Positions 11,938-20,924 of a DNA stretch of 64,000 nucleotides are shown here, piece by piece. The notes under the pieces are model-generated. The model was not told the DNA's origin, searched no databases, and was given only the letters and a program-made list of their open reading frames with translations. A program made the translations under genes and the position numbers. Every line of letters begins with the position of its first letter. Positions within the stretch are counted from its first letter, which is position 1. The DNA is taken from positions 1,178,001 through 1,242,000 of the forward strand of contig NZ_CP071445.1 in assembly GCF_017352195.1 (NCBI RefSeq). Reading direction: 5' to 3'. Source of the stretch: Sedimentibacter sp. zth1 (GTDB taxonomy: Bacteria; Bacillota; Clostridia; Tissierellales; Sedimentibacteraceae).

Positions 11938-13494
11938 TTATCTACTTTTATGCTCTTTAAGCCACTCACAAAACTTATTAAAAGGCATAGGCTTACCATA
12001 TAAAAAGCCTTGAGCATACTTACAATTCATTTTTCTCAAATAATTTTCTTGTTCCTTAGTTTCAATGCCTTCCCAAATTATAATTATATCATTGCTATGT
12101 GAAATATCTACAATACTTTTTATAATAGCTCCTTCTATTCCATCTAATGCACCAATTTCAATGACACTTCTATCCATTTTCAACACATCTATTGGTAACT
12201 TATATAATAACTGTAGAGACGAATTGCCACTACAAAAATCGTCAACTGAAATCCTCATCCCAGCATTTTTGAATTGTTTAGCGTGTTTTATTACTGATTC
12301 AATTTCATCAATTTCGCCAACCTCTGTAAGTTCAATTTCAAATAATGACGGACTAAGATTATATTTTTTAACCATTTCCGCATATAAAAGTGGTGGTTTA
12401 TCGCTTTGCAATTGCTGTCTTGAATAGTTACTTGAAATAATTATATTATGCCCATCTTCAACTAATTTTTTTTGGTGTTTGCAAAGTTGCTCAAAAACAA
12501 ACAAATCCAATTTACATACAAAACCATTCTTTTCAAAAAACGGAATAAATATATTAGGCATCAACAATCCCTTTTGATGATGATTCCATCTTACTAATGC
12601 TTCAGCACCCACAATATATCCTGTTTCTATATCAACCTTTGGCTGATAATATACTTCAAACTCTTCTGACTCTAAAGCTGCATACATATCCTGCTCTAAT
12701 TGTTTTTCAAGTTCTAATTTTTTATGCATTTTATTATTAAAAAAATATGTACCATGACTGTGCACAGTACCAATCTTTTTTTGTGCAAATATTGCGTAAT
12801 CAATTGCTGTATCAATATCTATTTTTCTGTTACCAATAAAATACACACCTCTTCTAAAAATAATTGGATAACAGTCACATACTTTTATTACAGCATTCCT
12901 CAATACATTAAGCATTCCGTAGCAACGTTTCTTAAACAAATTTACTGTTTCATATTTGGTAAGTACAACAAAATTGCCCCCACCTGTTCTTGCTACAATT
13001 TCACCATCACTCATTAGATTATAAATTTCCTTATTTATACATATTAATAACTTATCACCCATTTTTCTGCCATACTTATCGTTTATATATTTTAAATTTT
13101 GTATATCCCAATAAACAAGTACATATAAATTATTTTCGTTGTTTTTTATAATTTTTTTTGCATCAATTCTAAATTTTTCAAAGTTTGGGTATCCTGTAAT
13201 TCTATCTGTATACAGTGCATTCTCTAGCGACATAGCATAATTTGTCCTCTTTCTTATTAAAACTATACTTGCAATTATCATTATAGCAATAACTATTCCA
13301 ATTACAATAGTTTTTTCAATTGTTATATCGCAAAAAACACCATTATTTTGAAACAATACACCCCCTATTATATTGTTTTCATATAATTTATCATTTGTAC
13401 AACTTCCTGTGTATGAAAAAACTAACATATTACTACACAAAATAAAATTCAAAACTATAATAATATATACACAATGCCTAATTACTTTTTTCAT
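11938..13494 (-). CDS. Membrane GGDEF-EAL protein; GGDEF degenerate, EAL motifs kept
   Basis: This 518-residue protein has an N-terminal hydrophobic segment, about 30 external residues, a second membrane segment near 63-83, then GGDEF and EAL domains. The GGDEF signature reads GGGNF (about residue 171), which should abolish diguanylate cyclase activity. The EAL domain keeps EALVRW (about 298), ELTE, VDDFCSG, LKMD and EGIET, so c-di-GMP phosphodiesterase activity is plausible. The degenerate GGDEF could bind GTP as an activator, as known in some members. It follows tRNA-Leu with no partner gene nearby, and its targets are unknown. Confidence 0.9.
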   Translation of the reverse strand: MKKVIRHCVYIIIVLNFILCSNMLVFSYTGSCTNDKLYENNIIGGVLFQNNGVFCDITIEKTIVIGIVIAIMIIASIVLIRKRTNYAMSLENALYTDRITGYPNFEKFRIDAKKIIKNNENNLYVLVYWDIQNLKYINDKYGRKMGDKLLICINKEIYNLMSDGEIVARTGGGNFVVLTKYETVNLFKKRCYGMLNVLRNAVIKVCDCYPIIFRRGVYFIGNRKIDIDTAIDYAIFAQKKIGTVHSHGTYFFNNKMHKKLELEKQLEQDMYAALESEEFEVYYQPKVDIETGYIVGAEALVRWNHHQKGLLMPNIFIPFFEKNGFVCKLDLFVFEQLCKHQKKLVEDGHNIIISSNYSRQQLQSDKPPLLYAEMVKKYNLSPSLFEIELTEVGEIDEIESVIKHAKQFKNAGMRISVDDFCSGNSSLQLLYKLPIDVLKMDRSVIEIGALDGIEGAIIKSIVDISHSNDIIIIWEGIETKEQENYLRKMNCKYAQGFLYGKPMPFNKFCEWLKEHKSR

Positions 13495-13600
13495 AGCAGA
13501 ATCTCCTCAACATTTATTATGCCATTTAAATAATTTTTACCCTCAAAACTGTTAAGTAAACATCTGTTTTTAAATTTCAAATATTTTAAAACTGAATAAT

Positions 13601-13632
13601 AAAAAAGACTATCATAAAGATAATCTTTTTTA
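13601..13632 (-). terminator. Terminator of the mmd operon
   Basis: AAAAAGACTATC pairs with GATAATCTTTTT around loop ATAAA. On the minus strand a T run follows the stem, 11 bases past the mmdB stop. Confidence 0.8.
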
Positions 13633-13642
13633 TTTATTTGAA

Positions 13643-14815
13643 TTAACTAAAGAACATTAACATAATTCCTGCTGCAACTGCTGAACCTATAACACCTGCA
13701 ACGTTCGGTCCCATTGCATGCATTAATAAGAAATTTGCAGGATTGTATCTTTGTCCCTCTTTTTGAACTACTCTAGCTGCCATTGGTACTGCTGAAACCC
13801 CAGCTGCTCCAATAAGCGGGTTAATTTTACCATGTGAAAGCTTGCACATAAGCTTTCCTAACAATACTCCTGATGCAGTACCTATAGAAAAAGCAATAAG
13901 TCCTAATAATATTATTTCTAATGTTTCAGCTCTTAAAAACATTTCCGCACTAGCTTTTGCACCAACTGTAAGTCCAAGTAAAATAGAAACTATGTACATT
14001 AAAGAATTTTGTATACAATCAACTAATTTTGGTACAACACCTGATTCTTTCAATAAGTTACCAAGCATTAACATGCCTATTAAAGCTGCTGCTGAAGGAA
14101 GTAATAATACAACAAATATTGTAACTATAATAGGGAAAAGTATTTTTTCAGTTTTACTAACAACTCTTAACTGTTCCATTTTAATTTTTCTTTCCTTCTC
14201 AGTAGTCAAAGCCTTCATTATAGGTGGCTGAATAATTGGAACTAATGCCATATATGAATAAGCCGCTATAGCTATTGGACCTAATAATTTAGGTGCAAGC
14301 TGTGATGTTAAATATAATGCTGTTGGACCGTCTGCTCCACCAATTATACCAATAGATGCTGCTTCATAACCAGTAAATCCTAATGCTATTGCACCTATAA
14401 ATGTAGTAAATATACCAAACTGTGCTGCTGCCCCTAGAAGTAAACTTCTAGGATTAGCTATTAACGGACCAAAGTCAGTTCCAGCACCTATACATAAAAA
14501 TATCAACGGAGGATAAATACCTAAATTGGTACCTTGATATAAATAATACAATAATCCACCGTTTTGTGTACCTTCCGGCTTTACCATAAGATCAGCAAAA
14601 GGAAAGTTTACAAGCAACATACCAAATGCTATTGGTATCAATAAGTATGGTTCGTATCCTTTTTTGATAGCTAAATATAGGAAAACGCAAGCAATACCTA
14701 TCATTATTAATTCTCCTGGTAGCATAATACCGAATAACTCTGTATCTAATTGAAACAACTGAGATAAGCCTGTACCAACCCAGAATTGTTTTAATATCTC
14801 TAATATCTCTGACAT
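13643..14815 (-). CDS. mmdB: Na+-translocating decarboxylase beta subunit (MmdB)
   Basis: At 390 residues this very hydrophobic protein matches the OadB/GcdB/MmdB family. It has [21 protein letters not shown], whose Asp is the conserved Na+/proton site of the family, and the C-terminal [15 protein letters not shown]. The subunit takes the carboxyl group from carboxybiotin, releases CO2 and couples this to pumping Na+ out of the cell. It is the last gene of mmdADCB and is preceded by AAGGAGGGG. The carboxyltransferase subunit upstream points to methylmalonyl-CoA as substrate. Confidence 0.94.
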   Translation of the reverse strand: MSEILEILKQFWVGTGLSQLFQLDTELFGIMLPGELIMIGIACVFLYLAIKKGYEPYLLIPIAFGMLLVNFPFADLMVKPEGTQNGGLLYYLYQGTNLGIYPPLIFLCIGAGTDFGPLIANPRSLLLGAAAQFGIFTTFIGAIALGFTGYEAASIGIIGGADGPTALYLTSQLAPKLLGPIAIAAYSYMALVPIIQPPIMKALTTEKERKIKMEQLRVVSKTEKILFPIIVTIFVVLLLPSAAALIGMLMLGNLLKESGVVPKLVDCIQNSLMYIVSILLGLTVGAKASAEMFLRAETLEIILLGLIAFSIGTASGVLLGKLMCKLSHGKINPLIGAAGVSAVPMAARVVQKEGQRYNPANFLLMHAMGPNVAGVIGSAVAAGIMLMFFS

Positions 14816-14834
14816 TAAAGTCCCCTCCTTTTGA

Positions 14835-15209
14835 CTATCCTAATGTTACTAATGCGTCACCTGTACTTACAGCTGCTCCTTTTGAAGTATGAATTTTAAC
14901 AACCTTTCCATCTGAAGGTGCTACTATTTCATTTTCCATTTTCATTGCTTCAAGAATCATTAATACGTCTCCTGCTTTAACAGATTGACCTTCTGAAACT
15001 TTTATATCCACTATAGTTCCAGGCATTGGAGAAGCCATAGCACCTTGTACTGGAGCTGCTTTTGGTGCAGCTGCTGTTGGAGCTGCCACTGGTGTTGGAG
15101 CTGCCACTGGTGCTGGTTTTGCTGGTGTGAATGATGCATTTGAAGCACCCACTTCTTCTACTTCTACTTGATACATTTTTCCATTTACATTTATATTATA
15201 TTTTTTCAT
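14835..15209 (-). CDS. mmdC: Biotin carrier subunit of decarboxylase (MmdC)
   Basis: This 124-residue protein has a short N-terminal segment, an Ala/Pro-rich flexible hinge (residues about 28-55) and a biotinyl domain. The biotinylation motif is EAMKMEN with Lys90. The carboxyl group moves from the substrate on MmdA to this biotin and then to MmdB. The hinge lets the biotin swing between the soluble and membrane subunits. It sits 19 bases upstream of mmdB and 22 bases after mmdD, behind AGGAGG. Confidence 0.95.
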   Translation of the reverse strand: MKKYNINVNGKMYQVEVEEVGASNASFTPAKPAPVAAPTPVAAPTAAAPKAAPVQGAMASPMPGTIVDIKVSEGQSVKAGDVLMILEAMKMENEIVAPSDGKVVKIHTSKGAAVSTGDALVTLG

Positions 15210-15231
15210 TTAATTAATCCTCCTACTCTTA

Positions 15232-15585
15232 TTATCTCATAAGTTCTATTTTACCTGTTTTTGACCAAGCTCCATCTAAATCTGGTAACTTTTTTATATT
15301 CCTTACAACTAAACCACTTGCACTTTTACCTGTCATTGCAGCAATTGCCGCAGTTATAACTGCAACCAATTCAGTATCATCTTGCTCTACAATTTCTTCA
15401 ACAACAGCTTGTGCTGGTTGAGTAGGAACATTAGTTACATTTTTCTTATCTTTTCTAGTTATACATACTCTCATTAAATCAATAATATAAGATATAGCTA
15501 GCAATGTTAAGAAAACTAAAACCATACTGAAAATAGTAATAAATACAGTTTCAGACATTGTTAAATTCGTTAAGTCTTTAATCAT
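15232..15585 (-). CDS. mmdD: Decarboxylase small membrane subunit (OadG/MmdD family)
   Basis: The protein (117 residues) has one N-terminal membrane helix (TVFITIFSMVLVFLTLLAISYI), a charged and acidic linker, and a C-terminal segment. That segment (ELVAVITAAIAAMTGKSA then VVRNIKKLPDLDGAWSKTG) is typical of the OadG/MmdD/GcdD family. It holds the complex together at the membrane. Its place between the carboxyltransferase and biotin carrier genes matches the Veillonella mmd order. GAGGTG lies 5 bases before the ATG. Confidence 0.88.
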   Translation of the reverse strand: MIKDLTNLTMSETVFITIFSMVLVFLTLLAISYIIDLMRVCITRKDKKNVTNVPTQPAQAVVEEIVEQDDTELVAVITAAIAAMTGKSASGLVVRNIKKLPDLDGAWSKTGKIELMR

Positions 15586-15599
15586 TTTTTCACCTCATT

Positions 15600-17147
15600 T
15601 TACAATGGAATATTTCCATGTCTTTTTGTAGGTCTTTGAACTCTTTTACTTTCAAGCATATTGAATGCAGAAATAATTCTTTGTCTTGTAGTAGATGGTT
15701 CAATAACATCATCTATATAACCTCTTGCTGCTGCAATATATGGATTTGCTACAGTATCTCTATACTCATCAATTTTTTCTTTTCTCTTAGCATTCTTATC
15801 TTCTGCAGATGCTATATCTTTTCTAAATATAATATTTGCAGCTCCATCTGGACCCATTACCGCTATTTGTGCAGTTGGCCATGCATAAACAACGTCTGCT
15901 CCTAAATCTCTAGAACACATTGCTAAATAAGAACCACCGTAAGCTTTTCTTGTTATAACTGTTACCTTTGGAACTGTTGCTTCACTATACGCATAAAGCA
16001 TTTTTGCACCATGTCTTATTATTCCACCAAATTCTTGATTAGTTCCTGGTAAGAAACCTGGTACATCAACTAATGTTAATAATGGAATATTAAATGCATC
16101 ACAAGTTCTAATAAATTTAGAAGCTTTATCAGATGCGCTTATATCTAAGCATCCTGCTAATCTATTAGGTTGGTTAGCTATAACTCCAACACTTTTACCA
16201 TTAATTCTCATAAATCCAGTTATGATATTTTCTGCAAAATATGGTTGGTATTCTAAGAATTCACCTCTATCAGCAAGTGTAAAAATAACTTCTTTCATGT
16301 CATATGCCTTATTTGTATTATCAGGTATAATAGAATTTAATTTTTCATCAATTCTATTTAGGTCATCTTGACAATCAAATGCAGGTGCATTTTCTAAATT
16401 ATTTTGTGGTAAGAAGCTTAGTAATAATTTAATTCTTTCAATACAGGCATCTTCACTATCATCTACAAAATGTGCAACACCACTCACTTTATTGTGTGTC
16501 ATTGCTCCACCAAGTTGTTCAGCTGAAACTTTTTCACCTGTTACAGTTTCAATAACTTGTGGACCTGTTATAAACATTTTACTTACGTTTTGCACCATGA
16601 ATATAAAATCTGTTAATGCTGGTGAATATACAGCTCCACCTGCACAAGGTCCTAGAATAACTGAAATTTGTGGTATAACACCTGAAGCTAAAGTATTATT
16701 GTAGAATATTTTTCCATAACCTGATAAAGCATCAACACCTTCTTGAATTCTTGCTCCGCCTGAATCATTGATTCCTATTATTGGAGCTCCTACTTTCAAT
16801 GCAGCTTGTTGTGCTTTTGCAATTTTTGCTGCATGCATTTCTCCCAAAGAACCACCTATTACAGTAAAATCTTCTGCAAACACATATACCAATCTTCCGT
16901 CTATAGTGCCATAGCCTGTTACAACACCTTCACCTGGTGCTGTTTTTTTCTCCATGCCGAAGTTTACACATCTATGTTCAACAAATGTATCCATTTCAAC
17001 AAAACTATTTGCATCTAACAACTTTAGTAATCTTTCTCTGGCTGTAAGTTTTCCGCTATCATGTTGTTTTTTTATAGCTTTTTCTCCGCCGCCTAGTTCA
17101 ACTATTTTTCTTTTTTCGATTAACTCATTAAGCTTATCATTAGACAA
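15600..17147 (-). CDS. mmdA: Methylmalonyl-CoA decarboxylase alpha (carboxyltransferase) subunit
   Basis: At 515 residues this is a biotin-dependent carboxyltransferase of the acyl-CoA carboxylase beta type. It has GKLTARERLLKLLD, VIGGSLGEMHAAKI, GINDSGGARIQEGVDALSGYG, GPCAGGAVYSPALTDFI and DVPGFLPGTNQEFGGIIRHGAK. Length and sequence fit MmdA better than the longer GcdA (about 590), so I infer methylmalonyl-CoA to propionyl-CoA decarboxylation rather than glutaconyl-CoA. The start is TTG at 17147, with AGGAGGT 7 bases upstream. It heads the mmdADCB operon, which would conserve energy as a sodium gradient during propionate formation. Confidence 0.92.
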   Translation of the reverse strand: MSNDKLNELIEKRKIVELGGGEKAIKKQHDSGKLTARERLLKLLDANSFVEMDTFVEHRCVNFGMEKKTAPGEGVVTGYGTIDGRLVYVFAEDFTVIGGSLGEMHAAKIAKAQQAALKVGAPIIGINDSGGARIQEGVDALSGYGKIFYNNTLASGVIPQISVILGPCAGGAVYSPALTDFIFMVQNVSKMFITGPQVIETVTGEKVSAEQLGGAMTHNKVSGVAHFVDDSEDACIERIKLLLSFLPQNNLENAPAFDCQDDLNRIDEKLNSIIPDNTNKAYDMKEVIFTLADRGEFLEYQPYFAENIITGFMRINGKSVGVIANQPNRLAGCLDISASDKASKFIRTCDAFNIPLLTLVDVPGFLPGTNQEFGGIIRHGAKMLYAYSEATVPKVTVITRKAYGGSYLAMCSRDLGADVVYAWPTAQIAVMGPDGAANIIFRKDIASAEDKNAKRKEKIDEYRDTVANPYIAAARGYIDDVIEPSTTRQRIISAFNMLESKRVQRPTKRHGNIPL

Positions 17148-17182
17148 TTTATTTACCTCCTACTTATTTCTTTACCTATTAT

Positions 17183-17211
17183 AAAATATATAATTTTTCG
17201 TGTAAAGTCAA
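17183..17211 (-). promoter_or_regulatory. Possible mmd operon promoter
   Basis: TTGACT (17211-17206) is followed after 17 bases by TATTTT (17188-17183) on the minus strand, 36 bases before the mmdA start. The -35 box is good and the -10 box is weak; TATATT at 15-base spacing is an alternative. Confidence 0.4.
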
Positions 17212-17387
17212 TACCTTTTATTAATTTGCAAGTAAAATTTATATAATTTCAAAATTAACTAATTAAAACTAAGTAACATATTTTATTTCCTTGATTTAAT
17301 CATTTATTTTATTTTATTTTTTTTATTAATTCGCAAGTTTTTTTCATAATAATTCCTTTTTTTTGATTGTGTTTTAGCATATTAGCC

Positions 17388-18587
17388 TTACATTGTATAT
17401 ATTTTACATAACATTTTAAACAATTCATCAAATTTGTCTGAACTTTTACTTGTTCCTTGAATCATTCTATTATTTCCTCCGCCTTTCAAACCCACCAAAG
17501 AAGAACATTCTTTAAAAACACTTTTTATATCTAAATTTAAATTTAAAGATTGAGCAATTATTAAATTTAAATTATTACCATTTTTAATTACAAATCCACA
17601 TAAAAAATTATCATTTTCGATAATTTTTGATATAATCATCCTATCTTCTTTAATATCATTATCTTTATTTTGTACAAAAATATATTTTATATTTCCTAAA
17701 ACTTTTGCATTATCTATATATTCTTTAGCTTTATAATCATATAACTTATTTTGAAGAGAATTTATTTTTTTAAGAGCTACTGAGTTTTCTAATCTATGCT
17801 TTTCTATATTTTCAACAAGCTTAGTATTATGACAAGAAAAACTATTTGCTAACTTATTTATATCTAAATTTTTATTTATATAATCTATTAATGCTCTTTT
17901 CCCACATAAAAATTCTACTCTTGTTCCAGATTTGTATTTTTCATATTTAACAATTTTAACTATTCCTATCTCTCCTGTAAAATTCACATGTGTACCACAA
18001 CAAGCAACATTATCTTTTTCTCCGATTTTAACAACCCTAATCAATTTATCATCAACAGGTTGCTTTCTAAGTCCGGTTTTCATTGCATCTTCATGTGATA
18101 ATATTTTTGTTTCAACTTTTAAATTATCATAAATAATTTGATTTGCATAAAACTCAACATCTTTTATCATATCATTTGTAAAAAAATCAACGTCTAAATC
18201 TATTGTTGTGTACTCACCACTTAAATGAAAGCCAATAGTTTTAGCGTTAAATAAATGTGCAAATGAACAAGATAATAAATGTTGCCCCGTATGCTGTTGC
18301 ATATGGTCAAATCTTTTATCAAAATCTATTTTTAATAATACCTCACCTTCTACATAATTATCTAGTATATGGATTACTTCTTCATCTTTTTCATAAACGT
18401 CTAGTACCTTTAAACCATTTATAGTTCCATTATCCTTTGGTTGACCACCTAACATATCTGGATAAAAAATAGTTTTATCTAATATTACTTCAAATTGTTG
18501 ATTATCATTTAATTTACAACTTGTAACCTTAGTTCTAAACTTATCTTTATATGAATCATATATATATTCTTTTTTATCAAAGCTCAT
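17388..18587 (-). CDS. Alanyl-tRNA editing protein (AlaX type) with DHHA1 domain
   Basis: The 399-residue protein resembles the editing half of AlaRS. An N-terminal domain has FYPDMLGGQPKDNGTI. The zinc-binding site is formed by HMQQHTGQHLLS (HxxxH, near 95) and CCGTHVNFTGEIG (C and H). A coiled linker and a C-terminal DHHA1 domain (KGGGNNRMIQG) follow. Such free-standing proteins hydrolyse Ser or Gly mischarged on tRNA-Ala. It has its own promoter, divergent from nrdR, and AGGAG before the ATG. The length fits the long AlaX class. Confidence 0.88.
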   Translation of the reverse strand: MSFDKKEYIYDSYKDKFRTKVTSCKLNDNQQFEVILDKTIFYPDMLGGQPKDNGTINGLKVLDVYEKDEEVIHILDNYVEGEVLLKIDFDKRFDHMQQHTGQHLLSCSFAHLFNAKTIGFHLSGEYTTIDLDVDFFTNDMIKDVEFYANQIIYDNLKVETKILSHEDAMKTGLRKQPVDDKLIRVVKIGEKDNVACCGTHVNFTGEIGIVKIVKYEKYKSGTRVEFLCGKRALIDYINKNLDINKLANSFSCHNTKLVENIEKHRLENSVALKKINSLQNKLYDYKAKEYIDNAKVLGNIKYIFVQNKDNDIKEDRMIISKIIENDNFLCGFVIKNGNNLNLIIAQSLNLNLDIKSVFKECSSLVGLKGGGNNRMIQGTSKSSDKFDELFKMLCKIYTM

Positions 18588-18632
18588 TATAAATCTCCTA
18601 CTATATATTTTTTAAAATAAAAACTTATTTTC

Positions 18633-18661
18633 ATTATAGTTAATATTACATAATAATACAA
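18633..18661 (-). promoter_or_regulatory. Promoter of the AlaX-type gene
   Basis: TTGTAT (18661-18656), a 17-base spacer and a perfect TATAAT (18638-18633) lie on the minus strand 46 bases before the start codon. It is back to back with the nrdR promoter. Confidence 0.65.
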
Positions 18662-18669
18662 AACTTTTA

Positions 18670-18698
18670 TTTACAAATTGATAATTTTTTAGTAAAAT
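18670..18698 (+). promoter_or_regulatory. nrdR promoter
   Basis: TTTACA (18670-18675), a 17-base spacer and TAAAAT (18693-18698) lie 20 bases before the nrdR start codon. AAGGAGTG follows as ribosome binding site. Confidence 0.65.
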
Positions 18699-18717
18699 CT
18701 AAATAAGGAGTGATGTT

Positions 18718-19188
18718 ATGCGTTGTCCAAAATGCAATTATTTTGAAACAAAAGTTATAGATTCAAGACAAACTGATGATGGATTTAAAATTAGAAGAAG
18801 AAGAGAATGTATTTCTTGTGGACAAAGATTTACAACATACGAAAAAATAGAAGAAATGCAACTTGTCGTAATTAAACGTGATGGAAATAGACAAGGTTAC
18901 AATAAAGATAAAATTATAAATGGCTTAATTAGAGCTTGTGAAAAAAGACCAGTATCATTAAGGAAAATAGAATCAATAACTGAAAATGTAGAAAAGCAAC
19001 TCTATAATAATTTCCAAACCGAAGTATCCACTGAGTTAATTGGTGAACTTGTTATGAATGAGCTAAAATATGTAGATGATGTAGCTTATGTTAGGTTTGC
19101 TTCAGTTTACCGACAATTTAAAGATATTAACACATTTATGGATGAATTAAAACGTATTCTCGATGATAGAAAGAATCATAAAAATTAA
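18718..19188 (+). CDS. nrdR: Transcriptional repressor NrdR
   Basis: The protein is 156 residues, the normal length. It starts [17 protein letters not shown] and has a four-cysteine zinc ribbon (CPKC near residue 3 and CISCGQRF near 31). The ATP-cone domain follows ([20 protein letters not shown] to about 140). NrdR binds (d)ATP and represses ribonucleotide reductase genes through paired NrdR boxes. No reductase gene is in the window, so it acts in trans here. It is one of few plus-strand genes and has its own promoter and terminator. Confidence 0.97.
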   Translation: MRCPKCNYFETKVIDSRQTDDGFKIRRRRECISCGQRFTTYEKIEEMQLVVIKRDGNRQGYNKDKIINGLIRACEKRPVSLRKIESITENVEKQLYNNFQTEVSTELIGELVMNELKYVDDVAYVRFASVYRQFKDINTFMDELKRILDDRKNHKN

Positions 19189-19200
19189 TAATAAAATATA

Positions 19201-19241
19201 AAATCTGATTTAATCATACAGTAATTAAATCAGATTTTTTT
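19201..19241. terminator. Bidirectional terminator between nrdR and yjiH-like gene
   Basis: A perfect 14-bp stem (AAATCTGATTTAAT / ATTAAATCAGATTT) closes a 9-base loop and is followed by TTTTTT on the plus strand. It separates two convergent genes and probably serves both. Confidence 0.88.
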
Positions 19242-19256
19242 ATATATAATTTCAAA

Positions 19257-20621
19257 TTAGATTAGATGTAATATAAATCTTCCTATCATAGTTGCTATAA
19301 CTAAGCTAATTATTGTTCTTTCTATAAATATAATAAATAATTCCCATAGCTTAACTGGTAGCTTAGAGCTAATAATTAACGAGCCCACTTCAGACATATA
19401 TATCAACTGTGTAACTGAAACAACTGCTATAACAAATCTCGTTAATTCACTAGTTATTCTTGAACCAATAATTGCTGGTGTAAGCATATCTCCAAAACCT
19501 ACTAGCATACATGTTGATGCTATATCAGGCTCTGGTAGCTTTAATAACTCCAACAAAGGAATAAATGGCTTTCCAAGTATTGAAAAAACAGGAGTATATT
19601 CTGCTATAACAAGTATAATAGTCCCTATAGCCATAACCGTTGGTAAAACCCCTAGCCACATATCCAAAGCGTTTTTACTTCCATTTATGATAAATTGCTT
19701 AGTACCTTTGCTTGAACTAGATTTTATTAATGCTTTTTCCAATGCCCAGCTAAAAGTTGAATGTCCTGACGGTATACTCTCATCTGGTTTTTCAGCATCA
19801 TTATAATACTCATCTTTTTTAAGTGATAGTGGTGGTATACGAGGAACAATAACAGCTATAACGAATCCTATTACACATATACTTAAGTAAAACGGAACAA
19901 ACATATTTGTCATATTAACCGTTTCTATTACAACTAAGCAAAATGTAATTGATACTGCTGAGAATGTAGTAGCTATGACTGCAGCTTCACGTTTAGAGTA
20001 ATATCCATCTTTGTATTGCTTCGCTGTTAACATAACGCCTAAAGTTCCATCTCCTAACCACGATGTTATGCAATCCACTGCTGAACGTCCCGGCAATTTA
20101 AATATTGGTCTCATAATCTTTACTAATAATGTTCCTATGTATTCCAATAATCCAAAATCTAATAAAAGAGGTAGTAACAAACCAGCAAAAACAAATATAA
20201 TCACAAGAACTGTTAATAAATCATTAAGTATAAATGTTCCTGTAGCACCCGATAATATATGCTCTGGACCAATACCTGAAACGACCATTATTGCTAATAC
20301 CATGCCAATAACTCTAACTATAAGCCATACAGGCTTTAGATAAAATAAATCTTTTAGCATTTGATTATTCATCATAAATTTCGGTTTGAAAATAGTAGCA
20401 ATAATAGAACCTATTGCTGATATTGAAATTATAATAACACACATTTGAGGTAAAACTGAATTAATAAGTGAAGATATGTAGTCAGACACTACTTTTATTG
20501 GAATAGTAAATTGTCCATCATATTTTATAGGTACCATAAATAAAATTATACCAATAATCGAAGGAATAATAAATTTTGCTAGGTTCGCTTTCGAGCGAGA
20601 CTTTTCTACATTACTTGACAT
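19257..20621 (-). CDS. YjiH family nucleoside-recognition (Gate) membrane protein
   Basis: At 454 residues this polytopic protein begins with FIIPSIIGIILFMVPIKYDG, the usual start of YjiH-type proteins. It carries a Gate-like core (DFGLLEYIGTLLVKIMRPIF, DCITSWLGDGTLGVMLTAKQY). The family is thought to transport small solutes; no substrate is established. ATG at 20621 is chosen over GTG at 20630 because AAAGGTG overlaps the latter. About 3 kb away (23436-23590) lies a decayed copy of the 3' part, so a paralogue once existed nearby. Confidence 0.82.
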   Translation of the reverse strand: MSSNVEKSRSKANLAKFIIPSIIGIILFMVPIKYDGQFTIPIKVVSDYISSLINSVLPQMCVIIISISAIGSIIATIFKPKFMMNNQMLKDLFYLKPVWLIVRVIGMVLAIMVVSGIGPEHILSGATGTFILNDLLTVLVIIFVFAGLLLPLLLDFGLLEYIGTLLVKIMRPIFKLPGRSAVDCITSWLGDGTLGVMLTAKQYKDGYYSKREAAVIATTFSAVSITFCLVVIETVNMTNMFVPFYLSICVIGFVIAVIVPRIPPLSLKKDEYYNDAEKPDESIPSGHSTFSWALEKALIKSSSSKGTKQFIINGSKNALDMWLGVLPTVMAIGTIILVIAEYTPVFSILGKPFIPLLELLKLPEPDIASTCMLVGFGDMLTPAIIGSRITSELTRFVIAVVSVTQLIYMSEVGSLIISSKLPVKLWELFIIFIERTIISLVIATMIGRFILHLI

Positions 20622-20924
20622 TTTAAACACCTTTCTTTCTAGTAATTTGTCATGTATTTACAAACAACCTTATATTTTTCATTATTATACATTATGTTGT
20701 TATATAATGCAACAACAAATTTATTTTGTTATGCATAATTTTATGTCTTTATACTAATTTTCAATGTCTAACGTTTTCATTTTATATTAGTAATAGTATC
20801 ATCATAAGCATATTTATTCACTTATGCATTTAGCAATGGTGTTTTATAACAACGTTCATGCTGGGCGCACCAAAAAAAGATAGCATAGTTTTATATGCTA
20901 TCTTTTTTGCTGTTACAATAATAG
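20622..20924. other. Intergenic region
   Basis: This AT-rich stretch upstream of the YjiH-like gene carries only one clear element, the hairpin terminator at 20872-20908 belonging to the lipoprotein genes. I see no gene in it. Confidence 0.6.
20872..20908. terminator. Terminator facing both directions
   Basis: AAAAAAGATAGCATA pairs with TATGCTATCTTTTTT around a short loop. A/T runs on both sides allow function on either strand. On the minus strand it lies within a leader rather than after a stop; on the plus strand no gene precedes it, so its natural use is unclear. Confidence 0.6.

Noticed and set aside
20856-20872. GCTGGGCGCACCA before the terminator, resembling a tRNA 3' end
   Set aside because: No matching acceptor strand, T arm or anticodon arm could be found upstream on the plus strand, so I take it as chance.
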